DNA from: Candidatus Methylomirabilota bacterium
GTDB lineage: Bacteria; Methylomirabilota; Methylomirabilia; Rokubacteriales; CSP1-6
DNA: 32,047 nucleotides
NCBI GenBank assembly: GCA_035709005.1
Contig: DASTFB010000078.1
Location: forward strand, 1-32,047
Direction of reading: 5' to 3'
Below the pieces are notes generated by a model. It did no database searches and was not told the origin of the DNA. It was given only the letters and a program-made list of their open reading frames with translations. Both the position numbers and the translations under genes were made by a program. Positions 23,917-30,804 of this stretch are shown in pieces; position 1 is the first letter of the stretch, and every line of letters starts with the position of its first letter.

Positions 23917-23945
23917 ATCGTAGACGAACATCGCCGCCTTGGCCA
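23917..23945 (-). promoter_or_regulatory. possible sigma-70 promoter of the OmpR-type system
   Basis: On the minus strand TGGCCA (23945-23940) and TACGAT (23922-23917) are 17 bases apart, each with four of six matches. The transcript would start near 23910, which rules out the ATG at 23931 and favours the TTG start at 23898. Confidence 0.4.
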
Positions 23946-23959
23946 GCGGCGCGGTCTGA

Positions 23960-23988
23960 TTGCAGGACCCTCGACGGTGTGCTATCCC
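23960..23988 (+). promoter_or_regulatory. possible sigma-70 promoter of the amidase gene
   Basis: TTGCAG (23960-23965) and TATCCC (23983-23988) are separated by exactly 17 bases and end 12 bases before the ATG at 24001. Both hexamers are partial matches. The leader would be about five bases and no Shine-Dalgarno sequence is visible. Confidence 0.35.
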
Positions 23989-24000
23989 TCGGGCGCGCCC

Positions 24001-25422
24001 ATGGACCAGTCCACGCTCTGCTTCTCCGGTCTTGCCGAGCTCGCCGCCCGCATCCGCGCGCGCGAGCTCTCCCCCGTCGAGGTGGTGGACGCGCACCTGG
24101 CCCGCATCGAGGCGCTGAACCCGACGTTGCTGGCCTTTCTCGAGGTGACCGCCGACCGGGCGCGCCAGCAGGCCAAAGCCGCCGAGGCCGAGATCGCGGC
24201 CGGCCGCTACCGCGGTCCCCTGCACGGGATCCCCTGGGGCGCCAAGGACATCTTCGACACGGCGGGGATTCGGACGACCCACGGCTCCTCCTTCTTCCGG
24301 GACAACGTCCCGCCGGAGGACGCCGAGGCGGTGGCGCGGCTGACCCGGGCCGGCGCGGTGCTGCTCGGCAAGTGCCACACCCACGAGTTCGCCGCGGCGG
24401 CCACGACGGTGAACCCTCACTACGGGACGACCCGCAACCCCTGGGATCCGGAGCGAATCGCCGGAGGCTCCAGCGGGGGCTCGGCGGCGGCGGTGGCGGC
24501 GGGCCTCTGCCCTGTGGCGCTGGGGTCGGACACCGGCGGCTCCATCCGGGTGCCGGCCGCCTTCTGCGGCGTCGTCGGCTTCAAGCCCACTCACGGCCGG
24601 ATCAGCCTGCGTGGCGTGTGTCCCAACGTGCTGAGCTTCGACCACGTCGGCCCGCTGACCCGCACTGCTCGGGACGCCGCGCTCGTGCTACAAGCGATCG
24701 CCGGCTACGACGCGCGCGACGCCATGTCCCGGGATGTCCCGGTGCCCGACTTCTCCGCGAAGCTGGGAGCGAGTCTCCGCGGCATGCGCCTGGCGCTGTG
24801 CCCCGACTTCTATGCCCACGCGGAGGTCGACCAGGAGATCGCCACCGCGTTCGCCCGGGCGGTAAGCACGCTTCAGGATCTGGGCGCGACGGTGCAGACG
24901 GTCGCCTTTCCGCACTATGCGCGCATCGAACGGACGGCGACGGCAATACTCGGCGCCGAGTTCGCCGAGTTCCATCGCCCGTTCTACGAAAAAAATCCCG
25001 ACGGCTACGGTGCCGACGTGCGGGCTCGCCTGGAACGGGCCCTCGAAGTCAAGCTCGACGATTTCGTCCGGGCCGGGCGAGAGCGCGAGCTGCTCCGCCG
25101 CGAAGTCACCGAGGCGTTCCGAGAGGTCGATGCCCTCGTCTCGCCCAGCACGCCCGCCGTCGCGGCGCCCATCGCCACCCTGATGGCCCGGCTCAACGGC
25201 AAGGACGTGTCCTGCCTCTGGTTGCACCGGCCGTTCCTGACGCCCCACAATCTGACCGGTTACCCGGCCATCGCCATGCCGATGGGCTTCGCCGCCGATG
25301 GCCTGCCCCTCTCCATACAGATCGTCGGGAAGCCATGGGGCGAGGCCGAGCTGCTGGCCATCGCCCACGCGTACGAGACCGCCACGCCCGAGCGGCGCGG
25401 GCGGCGGCCCCCCGGACCCTGA
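24001..25422 (+). CDS. amidase signature family enzyme
   Basis: A 473-residue amidase of the Ser-cisSer-Lys type. The catalytic lysine is in [14 protein letters not shown] (Lys82), the cis-serine region is [15 protein letters not shown] (154-168) and the nucleophile is Ser181 in [16 protein letters not shown]. The rest of the fold, including [12 protein letters not shown] and a C-terminal [12 protein letters not shown], is intact. It resembles GatA but is probably a general aliphatic or aryl amidase: no gatB or gatC is nearby. The ATG at 24001 is the natural start; the frame is open further upstream, but that part is antisense to the response regulator. A metallo-beta-lactamase-fold gene follows after eight bases, so the two are likely cotranscribed. 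Confidence 0.88.
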   Translation: MDQSTLCFSGLAELAARIRARELSPVEVVDAHLARIEALNPTLLAFLEVTADRARQQAKAAEAEIAAGRYRGPLHGIPWGAKDIFDTAGIRTTHGSSFFRDNVPPEDAEAVARLTRAGAVLLGKCHTHEFAAAATTVNPHYGTTRNPWDPERIAGGSSGGSAAAVAAGLCPVALGSDTGGSIRVPAAFCGVVGFKPTHGRISLRGVCPNVLSFDHVGPLTRTARDAALVLQAIAGYDARDAMSRDVPVPDFSAKLGASLRGMRLALCPDFYAHAEVDQEIATAFARAVSTLQDLGATVQTVAFPHYARIERTATAILGAEFAEFHRPFYEKNPDGYGADVRARLERALEVKLDDFVRAGRERELLRREVTEAFREVDALVSPSTPAVAAPIATLMARLNGKDVSCLWLHRPFLTPHNLTGYPAIAMPMGFAADGLPLSIQIVGKPWGEAELLAIAHAYETATPERRGRRPPGP

Positions 25423-25430
25423 TTCCCGCC

Positions 25431-26339
25431 GTGGCGATCCGCCGAGCCCGACTGCAGTTCACGCACCTGGGCGCGGCAGGCTGGAGCATCAGCGACGGCC
25501 GGACAGTCGTGCTCGTCGACCCGTACCTCTCGCGGGTCCGGTTCAGCGGCCGCGCCTACGGGGCCCCCGTCGCGGCAACCGTCCCGGGCGACCGGCGCCG
25601 CCTGCTCACCATGGACGATGTTCCCGAGCCCGACACGGCCACGATCGACGCCCGGATTTCCCGCGCCGATTTCATCCTCCTGTCCCATTCGCACTTCAAC
25701 CACTGCATGGACATGCCGCACATCGCCCGCAAGACCGGGGCCACGGTCATCGGCACCGAAAGCTCCGCGAACATCGCCCGGGCCGGCGGCGTGCCGGAAG
25801 CCCAGATCCTGACCGTGCGGGGAGGCGAAGACTACGAGTTCGGGCGGCTGTCGATCAAGGTCATTCCCAGCCTGCACTCTGCGCTCAGCGCCAAGCACTA
25901 CTTCAGCTCGGGCGTCGTTCCGCGCGACGTCCGGACGCCGCTCCGCCTCCGGGATTTCGTCGAGGGCGGCACCCTGGCCTACTACCTGCGGCTGGGCGCT
26001 CACGAAGTGCTAGTGTTCGGCTCGATGAACTACATCGAGCGCGAGGTCGCCGGGCTCCGGCCCGGAATCGTGCTCGTCGCCGCGGCGCAGCCCCGCCTGG
26101 AGATCCACGACTACACCGGCCGCCTCCTGCGCGCCCTGAGCCGCCCCCGGGTCGTCATCGCGACCCACTGGGACGACCAGGGACTCCCTTTCGGGGCGCC
26201 CCAGGACGAGGCCTGGGCGCGCGCGCAATCGTTCGTGGCCGAGGTCAAGGCCGTGGCCCCGCGCAGCCGGGTCGTGATCCCCCGGCACTTCGAGACGGTC
26301 GAGGTCGAGCCCCCCGGCCGGGTCAGACCGTCCCGATGA
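25431..26339 (+). CDS. metallo-beta-lactamase-fold hydrolase
   Basis: A 302-residue MBL-fold protein of the UlaG/RomA-like type. The metal motif is HSHFNHCMDMPHIA: His86, His88 and His91 are present, but the aspartate of HxHxDH is Asn90. A later histidine in VIPSLHSALS (His149) and THWDD (His246) are further ligand candidates. The position of the bridging aspartate reads VFGSMNY. The Asn change affects the second metal site, so it may use one metal or the nearby Asp94. No signal peptide is present. The GTG start at 25431 lies eight bases after the amidase stop. Its last 17 bases overlap the end of the convergent LLM gene. The substrate is unknown; a linked step with the amidase is possible. 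Confidence 0.78.
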   Translation: MAIRRARLQFTHLGAAGWSISDGRTVVLVDPYLSRVRFSGRAYGAPVAATVPGDRRRLLTMDDVPEPDTATIDARISRADFILLSHSHFNHCMDMPHIARKTGATVIGTESSANIARAGGVPEAQILTVRGGEDYEFGRLSIKVIPSLHSALSAKHYFSSGVVPRDVRTPLRLRDFVEGGTLAYYLRLGAHEVLVFGSMNYIEREVAGLRPGIVLVAAAQPRLEIHDYTGRLLRALSRPRVVIATHWDDQGLPFGAPQDEAWARAQSFVAEVKAVAPRSRVVIPRHFETVEVEPPGRVRPSR

Positions 26340-27165
26340 ACCGGGCGTAGGCATCGAGCATCGGCAGGATCTTCTCGCGCCCCTCCGAAGGAAGCCCGAA
26401 GATCGCCCGGCTGACCCCCGCCGCCCGCAAGCCGGCCAGCGCCGCGGCGTCCGGCCTGGCGAAGAAGATGCTCACGGGTACGGATGCCGGATCCCGGCCG
26501 GCAGCCCGGGCCTGCTGATGGAGCTCGGGAATGCGCTCGGCCGGATTCCGGCCAGGGCGGGAGATGGGCATCCAGCCGTCCGCGAACTCGATCACCCGAT
26601 CCAGCGTCCTCGCCCCGTCGCCGCCCATCAGGATCGGAGGATGGGGCTTCTGTAGCGGCTTGGGATGCGACCAGATCTTGTCGAAGCGGACGAACTCGCC
26701 GTGGTATTCCGCCTCCTCCTTCGTCCAGATCTCCTTCATCGCCAGCACGCGCTCACGGAGGACACGCCAGCGCTTCTTGAAGGCGGTCCCGTGATTCTCC
26801 ATCTCCTCGGCATTCCACCCGCCCCCGATCCCGAAGAGGAACCGCCCTCCCGAGAGGCGATCCAGACTGGCCACCTCCTTGGCGGTGGTGATGGCATCCC
26901 GCTCGACGATCAGGCAGATCCCGGTGCCCAGGCGAAGCCGCCTGGTCGCCATCGCCGCAGCGGTGAGCGCCACGAAGGGATCGTAGCTGTGCCAGTACTC
27001 TCTGGGCAGGTTGGGCCCACCCGGCCACGGGCTCCGGCGGCTGGCCGGGATGTGCGTGTGCTCGGGCACCCACAACGATTCGAACCCGCGCTCTTCGAGC
27101 GCCCGGCCGAGCTCGTCGGGCCGGATCGCGTAGTCCGTGGGGAACATCACCGCGCCGAAATCCAT
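26323..27165 (-). CDS. LLM class F420-dependent oxidoreductase (TIGR03619-like)
   Basis: A 280-residue luciferase-like TIM-barrel enzyme. Typical blocks are ERGFESLWVPEHTHIP, RLRLGTGICLIVERD, ASLDRLSGGRFLFGIGGGWN, and HPPILMGGDGARTLDRVIEF. These match the subfamily annotated as TIGR03619 F420-dependent oxidoreductases; use of F420 rather than FMN is a family inference and no F420 synthesis gene is in the window. The ATG at 27165 (MDFGAVMFPTDY) has a strong GAGGAGG five to seven bases upstream, better than the GTG at 27201, which lies in the end of the previous gene. It follows another LLM gene, so a two-enzyme oxidation route is possible. Confidence 0.85.
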   Translation of the reverse strand: MDFGAVMFPTDYAIRPDELGRALEERGFESLWVPEHTHIPASRRSPWPGGPNLPREYWHSYDPFVALTAAAMATRRLRLGTGICLIVERDAITTAKEVASLDRLSGGRFLFGIGGGWNAEEMENHGTAFKKRWRVLRERVLAMKEIWTKEEAEYHGEFVRFDKIWSHPKPLQKPHPPILMGGDGARTLDRVIEFADGWMPISRPGRNPAERIPELHQQARAAGRDPASVPVSIFFARPDAAALAGLRAAGVSRAIFGLPSEGREKILPMLDAYARFIGTV

Positions 27166-27197
27166 GGGCACCTCCTCGAGCTTGCTCCGGTGGTCGG

Positions 27198-28259
27198 TCA
27201 CTTGCGCCCGCCGCCGAGGCCGGCAGCGCGGAGGCGAGGAAAGACGACGTCGCGAAACGCAGCGAGCTCCCGCACGGGCAGGGCGAAGGTCTCGAGCGGC
27301 ATGAGGTACAGGTCGCGGATGCCGAGCTTCGTCATCGCGATGACCCGCTCCGCACAGTCCTCGGGCCTGCCGATGAGACCCAGGGCGTCGCAGAGCTGGG
27401 CCACCACCTCGTCGGGGACGAACGCGGTCGCGGCGATTGCGGCCTCCCAGTCGTGGGCGTGCGAGAGGTCCGGATAGATCGTGCGGACGGCGTCGGGAAT
27501 CTCGAGCTTGGGCAGCCGCAACGCCGCCGGCTCCAGCCAGTAGCCGCCCCAGCGCAGGATCCCCCAGTGAACTGCGGTCGGCCGGGCCAGGCGACGAGCC
27601 TCCTCGGTGGTCCTAGCCGTGGCGGTGCGCAAGGCCCAGATGAGCTCGAGGTCCTCGATGCGACGCCCCGCGCGGCGGGCCCCCCGCTGCAGGTGCTCGA
27701 GCGCTCGCTCCACGATGCCCCGGTTGCACCCGACCAGCAGGAGAACGCCATCGGCGATCTCGGCCGCCACCTCGATGGCCTTGGGACCCGACGCGGCCAT
27801 CAGCAGCGGGATGCTGGCCCCGGCGGCATAGCCCAGCCTGCCCGGAGTGCCGTCGAAGTCCACGGTTTCCCCGGCCAGCAGCGCGCGTACCGTCCGGAAA
27901 CACGCCCGCATCTCGTCGAGGCTAGCCGGTCGCCGCCCGATGGTGCTGGCGGACGTGTAGCCGGTGCCGAGCACGAGCTTTACCCGGCCGGGCGCCAGCT
28001 CCTCGACGGTCCGGATGGCGCCGGCCAGCACCGAGGCGTGACGCGTGAACGGATTGGTGACGGCGGGAAACAGGGTCAGCCGCGACGTACGGGCGGCCGC
28101 CTGCCCGAGGATCACGAAGGTGTCGCGGGACAGGAGCTGGCTGTCCAGGATACCCGCACCGTCGAACCCTGCGGCCTCGATGTCCTCAATGAGGCCCATC
28201 AGGCGGGGAACCGGCGCTGTGCCGGGAACCCGCAGATGAACACGCACAGCCTCGCTCAT
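27198..28259 (-). CDS. LLM class flavin/F420-dependent oxidoreductase
   Basis: A 353-residue second member of the luciferase-like family, closer to the methylene-tetrahydromethanopterin reductase-like branch. Visible blocks include EDIEAAGFDGAGILDSQLLS, RLTLFPAVTNPFTRHASVLA, LGTGYTSAST and IPLLMAASGPKAIEVAAEIA. The length is normal and the barrel looks complete. The ATG at 28259 has GGAGGG about nine bases upstream. It is first of a two-gene minus-strand unit and divergent from the sigma-54-like promoter of the lipoprotein gene. The substrate and the cofactor cannot be read from the sequence. Confidence 0.83.
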   Translation of the reverse strand: MSEAVRVHLRVPGTAPVPRLMGLIEDIEAAGFDGAGILDSQLLSRDTFVILGQAAARTSRLTLFPAVTNPFTRHASVLAGAIRTVEELAPGRVKLVLGTGYTSASTIGRRPASLDEMRACFRTVRALLAGETVDFDGTPGRLGYAAGASIPLLMAASGPKAIEVAAEIADGVLLLVGCNRGIVERALEHLQRGARRAGRRIEDLELIWALRTATARTTEEARRLARPTAVHWGILRWGGYWLEPAALRLPKLEIPDAVRTIYPDLSHAHDWEAAIAATAFVPDEVVAQLCDALGLIGRPEDCAERVIAMTKLGIRDLYLMPLETFALPVRELAAFRDVVFPRLRAAGLGGGRK

Positions 28260-28388
28260 CGTTCGCTACCCTCCTCAATCGGCCTAGAGGCTCACCGCCC
28301 CCGGGTGTGTGGCCGGCCGCTATAGTGGCGCAGGCCTCATCCACGCGCAATTTGCCTCGCCGGGCGCGTCGGGCTCCTCGCGGGCCGC

Positions 28389-28407
28389 CGATGCCTGGCT
28401 GGCATCG
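28389..28407. promoter_or_regulatory. palindrome CGATGCC-N5-GGCATCG, possible activator site
   Basis: CGATGCC (28389-28395) and GGCATCG (28401-28407) are perfect inverted copies with five bases between them. The centre lies 92 bases upstream of the GG of the sigma-54-like promoter at 28489, the same distance as at 12002/12108. Both sites contain CGATG...CATCG, but the cores and spacing differ, so binding by the same regulator is uncertain. Confidence 0.35.
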
Positions 28408-28488
28408 CGCTCATTCCTGTCCGGCACGCGCCGCCGGATCGCGCCCGCGAAATGCGCGTTCGCACGCCGATTTCAACGACACACGCTC

Positions 28489-28504
28489 TGGCACGGTTGC
28501 TGCT
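28489..28504 (+). promoter_or_regulatory. sigma-54-like promoter of the Pal-like lipoprotein gene
   Basis: TGGCACG (28489-28495) is a perfect -24 element, and TGCT (28501-28504) gives the -12 GC at the right distance; only one T of the TTGC block is changed, to C. The start of transcription would be near 28515, giving a 37-base leader with GGAGGGG before the ATG at 28552. Confidence 0.45.
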
Positions 28505-28551
28505 CGTGCGCGTCGTGACTCTAACGGCACGCACAAGCGGAGGGGAACTCA

Positions 28552-29070
28552 ATGAAGCTTCAGCTGCGGATCGTGATGTTATCGGCGCTGGCAATCACCG
28601 TAGGCCTGACCGGGTGCGATTCGGGGCCAGGGACGTCCAAGATCCAGGCCACACAAGCGCAGACCGACGCCACGGCGGAAGCCCCGAGCACGCCCGCGGT
28701 CGAGACGACGCCGGCCGCCGAGCCCGTAGCCCTCGGTGAGCTCAAGGACGTCCATTTCGACCTGGACCAGGCGAAGATCCGATCGGGCGAAGGCCGGATG
28801 CTGCGGGATCACGCCCGGTGGCTCAAGTCGAACCAGAACGCCATGGTCACCATCGGCGGGCACGCCGACGAGCGCGGCTCTGAGGAGTACAACCTGAGGC
28901 TCGGGGAGCGCCGGGCCAACGCCGTCAGGACCTATCTGATCGCGCAGGGCGTCGAGGCCGACCGGGTAACCGTCACGAGCCACGGCGAGCGCAGCCCGGC
29001 CTGCTCGGACCACACCGAGAGCTGCTGGAGCCAGAACCGGCGAGCAGAATTCCAGGTGCAATCCCGCTAG
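28552..29070 (+). CDS. pal: Pal-like peptidoglycan-associated lipoprotein (OmpA domain)
   Basis: A 172-residue lipoprotein. The signal sequence ends in the lipobox LTGC (Cys22), then comes a flexible Ala/Thr/Pro/Glu linker (about 27-62) and an OmpA-like peptidoglycan-binding domain (65-172). That domain has VHFDLDQAKI, IGGHADERGSEEYNLRLGER and RANAVRTYLIAQG, and ends with SCWSQNRRAEFQV, all typical of Pal. The domain binds diaminopimelate in the peptidoglycan. Residue +2 is Asp, which in enterobacteria keeps lipoproteins in the inner membrane; whether that rule holds here is unknown. GGAGGGG precedes the ATG by about six bases. No tol genes are adjacent, and the sigma-54-like promoter suggests conditional expression, so this may not be the housekeeping Pal. 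Confidence 0.87.
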   Translation: MKLQLRIVMLSALAITVGLTGCDSGPGTSKIQATQAQTDATAEAPSTPAVETTPAAEPVALGELKDVHFDLDQAKIRSGEGRMLRDHARWLKSNQNAMVTIGGHADERGSEEYNLRLGERRANAVRTYLIAQGVEADRVTVTSHGERSPACSDHTESCWSQNRRAEFQVQSR

Positions 29071-29090
29071 CGCCTTCGCCGGGTAAGCCC

Positions 29091-29116
29091 GGGCGTCCCG
29101 TGACGAACGGGCGCCC
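29091..29116 (+). terminator. hairpin after the Pal-like gene
   Basis: GGGCGTCCCGT (29091-29101) pairs with ACGGGCGCCC (29107-29116) with one bulged T and a five-base loop. Only GCTTAG follows, so it is a strong stem with a poor T-tract, 20 bases after the stop codon. Confidence 0.45.
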
Positions 29117-29484
29117 GCTTAGCGGCCGCATGGCGAGGACCCCTGCCTGCTGAAGAAGCCGATGTCGTCGAAGAAGTCCGTTCGACTCCGAGGCATCCCC
29201 CGCGTGCCTGTCGTATGCCAGGAGTGAAATCCTTACACAGAGCCTCACTCCGGTGCAATGCGCTATTGTCCGGCCCTCGCGTCTGGTCGGCTTGCGCGAG
29301 ATCGCTCGGGAGCGGGGATCCTCGCCAGCCGCCCGGCCCCCCGGATGGATCCCGGCCCGCGTGCCCGTTCGGCCCCGATGCCGCTGGCCAATGCCTCGAG
29401 AGGGTACGAGCCCTTTCTCAACAAAGCGGACGGCTGCGTCGAGATCGTGCTGCACCCGTCACCGGAGGGCCCCGGCGCTTCCGA
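29117..29484. other. region without a supported gene
   Basis: This stretch of 368 bases lies between the Pal-like gene and the unknown minus-strand gene ending at 29485. Open frames exist on both strands, but none has a ribosome-binding site, a protein-like composition or a known motif. TATTGT at 29262-29267 resembles a -10 box with no start codon at a useful distance. I see nothing else in it. Confidence 0.5.
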
Positions 29485-30057
29485 TCACGCGGACGGCGTA
29501 TCGTCCGCCCGCTCGCAGGTGGCGCACCAGGGCACGGCGCGCTCGAAATCGCGCTCCAGGATGTGTCGGGACACCCAGATGTTGAACACCTTTTCGACCG
29601 TTCGTGGTCCCGTGGTGACGATCGTCGCGTGTCCCTGGACGCATCCGGCGCCCAGCTTGTGCACCGGATCCGCGAACTCCGCCTCGCACGGACGGAAGTA
29701 GCACGGGTCAGGAGCCACCAGGTAGTCGGCCATGTCCACAGGCCGGACTGCGAAGCCCGTCCGGCCGCGGGTGGTCGGGACCGCGTAGCGTCCGTGGGTC
29801 AGCACCGCGACCACTTGGAAGCCCAGCGCGTACAACTCGTCCAGCGGGGCGGCGATCGAGCTCAGGTAGGAGGTCACCACCCCGATCTCATCCGTGGCGG
29901 CGGCCCTGTCTCGGCCGCCGAACACACTCTGGACCGCCGCGCCGACCTGTTCGTCCCGGTCCGGGCTCAGGGGCAGGCTCCAGCGATTGACCCGGTACAG
30001 GGGCGCTTCCAGCGTCCGCTCGAACTCCCCGGGGGTTCGAATGACGTCTATGACCAT
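29485..30057 (-). CDS. unknown protein with CX4C and CX2C pairs
   Basis: A 190-residue protein I do not recognise. It has no signal peptide or membrane helix. The C-terminal half holds two cysteine pairs, DPCYFRPCEAEF (Cys119, Cys124) and PWCATCERAD (Cys178, Cys181), plus Cys139 and His143 in GCVQGHATI. This could form a zinc or iron-sulfur site. The N-terminal half looks like an ordinary alpha/beta fold (VVTSYLSSIAAPLDELYALG). The ATG at 30057 has AGGAG six bases upstream; a TTG at 30087 lies behind it in the same frame. It is divergent from the NfeD-like gene, with a perfect inverted repeat between the two starts. Confidence 0.6.
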   Translation of the reverse strand: MVIDVIRTPGEFERTLEAPLYRVNRWSLPLSPDRDEQVGAAVQSVFGGRDRAAATDEIGVVTSYLSSIAAPLDELYALGFQVVAVLTHGRYAVPTTRGRTGFAVRPVDMADYLVAPDPCYFRPCEAEFADPVHKLGAGCVQGHATIVTTGPRTVEKVFNIWVSRHILERDFERAVPWCATCERADDTPSA

Positions 30058-30071
30058 CGGCCACTCCTGCC

Positions 30072-30091
30072 GCCCTTGCGTCGGCAAGGGC
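30072..30091. repeat. perfect 8-bp inverted repeat between divergent genes
   Basis: GCCCTTGC (30072-30079) and GCAAGGGC (30084-30091) flank a four-base loop, GTCG. It lies 15 bases upstream of the minus-strand ATG at 30057 and 20 bases upstream of the plus-strand ATG at 30111. It could be an operator for both genes or a hairpin in the leader. Confidence 0.45.
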
Positions 30092-30110
30092 CGTGCTCTA
30101 AGGCTGTTTC

Positions 30111-30497
30111 ATGCGCCACAGCCTCCTGACGTATCTCCTCTGGCAGGTCCCGGGCTGGCTCGCCGCCGGGGCCGTGCTGGCCTGGCTCCAGCTCACCTTC
30201 GATCTGCCGTCCGGCCTGACCGTCGCTGTCGGCGCGGCCTACGTCGTGAAAGACCTGCTGCTGTACCCGGCCATGCGGGCCGTGTTCCGGCCGGCCGAGC
30301 GGGTGCGGCCCATCGGCAAGCGGGGAGAGGTGCTGGACCCCCTCAACCCCGTGGGCCTGATCCGCGTCGACGGCGAGTTGTGGCAGGCGCGGGCCGTCGC
30401 CGGTCCGTTAGCCGCCGGGCGTCAGGTTGTCGTGCGTGGCACCAACGGCCTCACCCTGCTGGTGGAAGAGGCGACGGCCGGCAAACCGCTGCCCTGA
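30111..30497 (+). CDS. NfeD-like membrane protein with OB-fold domain
   Basis: A 128-residue protein. Two hydrophobic helices at about 10-28 and 36-56 anchor it in the membrane, and a C-terminal OB-fold domain of the NfeD type follows: GKRGEVLDPLNPVGLIRVDG (69-88), ELWQARA (89-95) and VVVRGTNGLTLLVEE. NfeD proteins usually pair with a stomatin/SPFH protein or a membrane protease, but no such partner is in the window. AAGGC, six bases before the ATG, is a weak ribosome-binding site. It is divergent from the unknown cysteine-containing gene. Confidence 0.75.
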   Translation: MRHSLLTYLLWQVPGWLAAGAVLAWLQLTFDLPSGLTVAVGAAYVVKDLLLYPAMRAVFRPAERVRPIGKRGEVLDPLNPVGLIRVDGELWQARAVAGPLAAGRQVVVRGTNGLTLLVEEATAGKPLP

Positions 30498-30572
30498 CGC
30501 ACCGAGGCCTTGCAGGGGACGTGCCACCGTCTGGGCCCGTCCCGCAGGGTCAGGCCCAGGCTGAGCGGCTGG

Positions 30573-30740
30573 TCAGGCGACCAGGGCCTCGCGTCCGGCG
30601 ACCCGGCGGAAGAGAAAAAAGCTGTAGCGCTCGACGAAGGCCTCGCGCAGGCGCGTCATCGTCTCGTTGTTGAACGAGGTCTGCAGGACGGTGGCAGCAG
30701 GGCCAGCGAGAAGACGACGGACCATGGTCTCGGCGTCATG
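30573..30740 (-). pseudogene. short frame-shifted gene remnant, origin unknown
   Basis: The ATG at 30740 has an excellent AAAAGGAG seven bases upstream and starts a signal-peptide-like stretch, MTPRPWSVVFSLALLPPSC, but the frame stops after 26 codons. From about 30690 a different frame, ending at TGA 30573, reads TVLQTSFNNETMTRL and FVERYSFFLFRRVAGREA with G/C-rich third codon positions like real genes here. The two pieces look like the ends of one secreted protein joined out of frame. It follows the DUF748 gene by 64 bases in the same direction. Real coding by the first 26 codons alone cannot be excluded. Confidence 0.3.
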
Positions 30741-30804
30741 GCGCGCTCCTTTTGTTCAGGGTCGCCGGCGAGGAGGCGAGAATGGCGCAGCGTCATGGCC
30801 CCGG

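Noticed and set aside
28309-28555. Small frames upstream of the Pal-like gene
   Set aside because: No motif or start signal; the stretch is better explained as the sigma-54-like regulatory region.
29215-30129. Plus-strand frames antisense to the cysteine-containing protein
   Set aside because: They lack a ribosome-binding site and protein-like composition; the minus-strand frame has a proper start and conserved-looking cysteine pairs.
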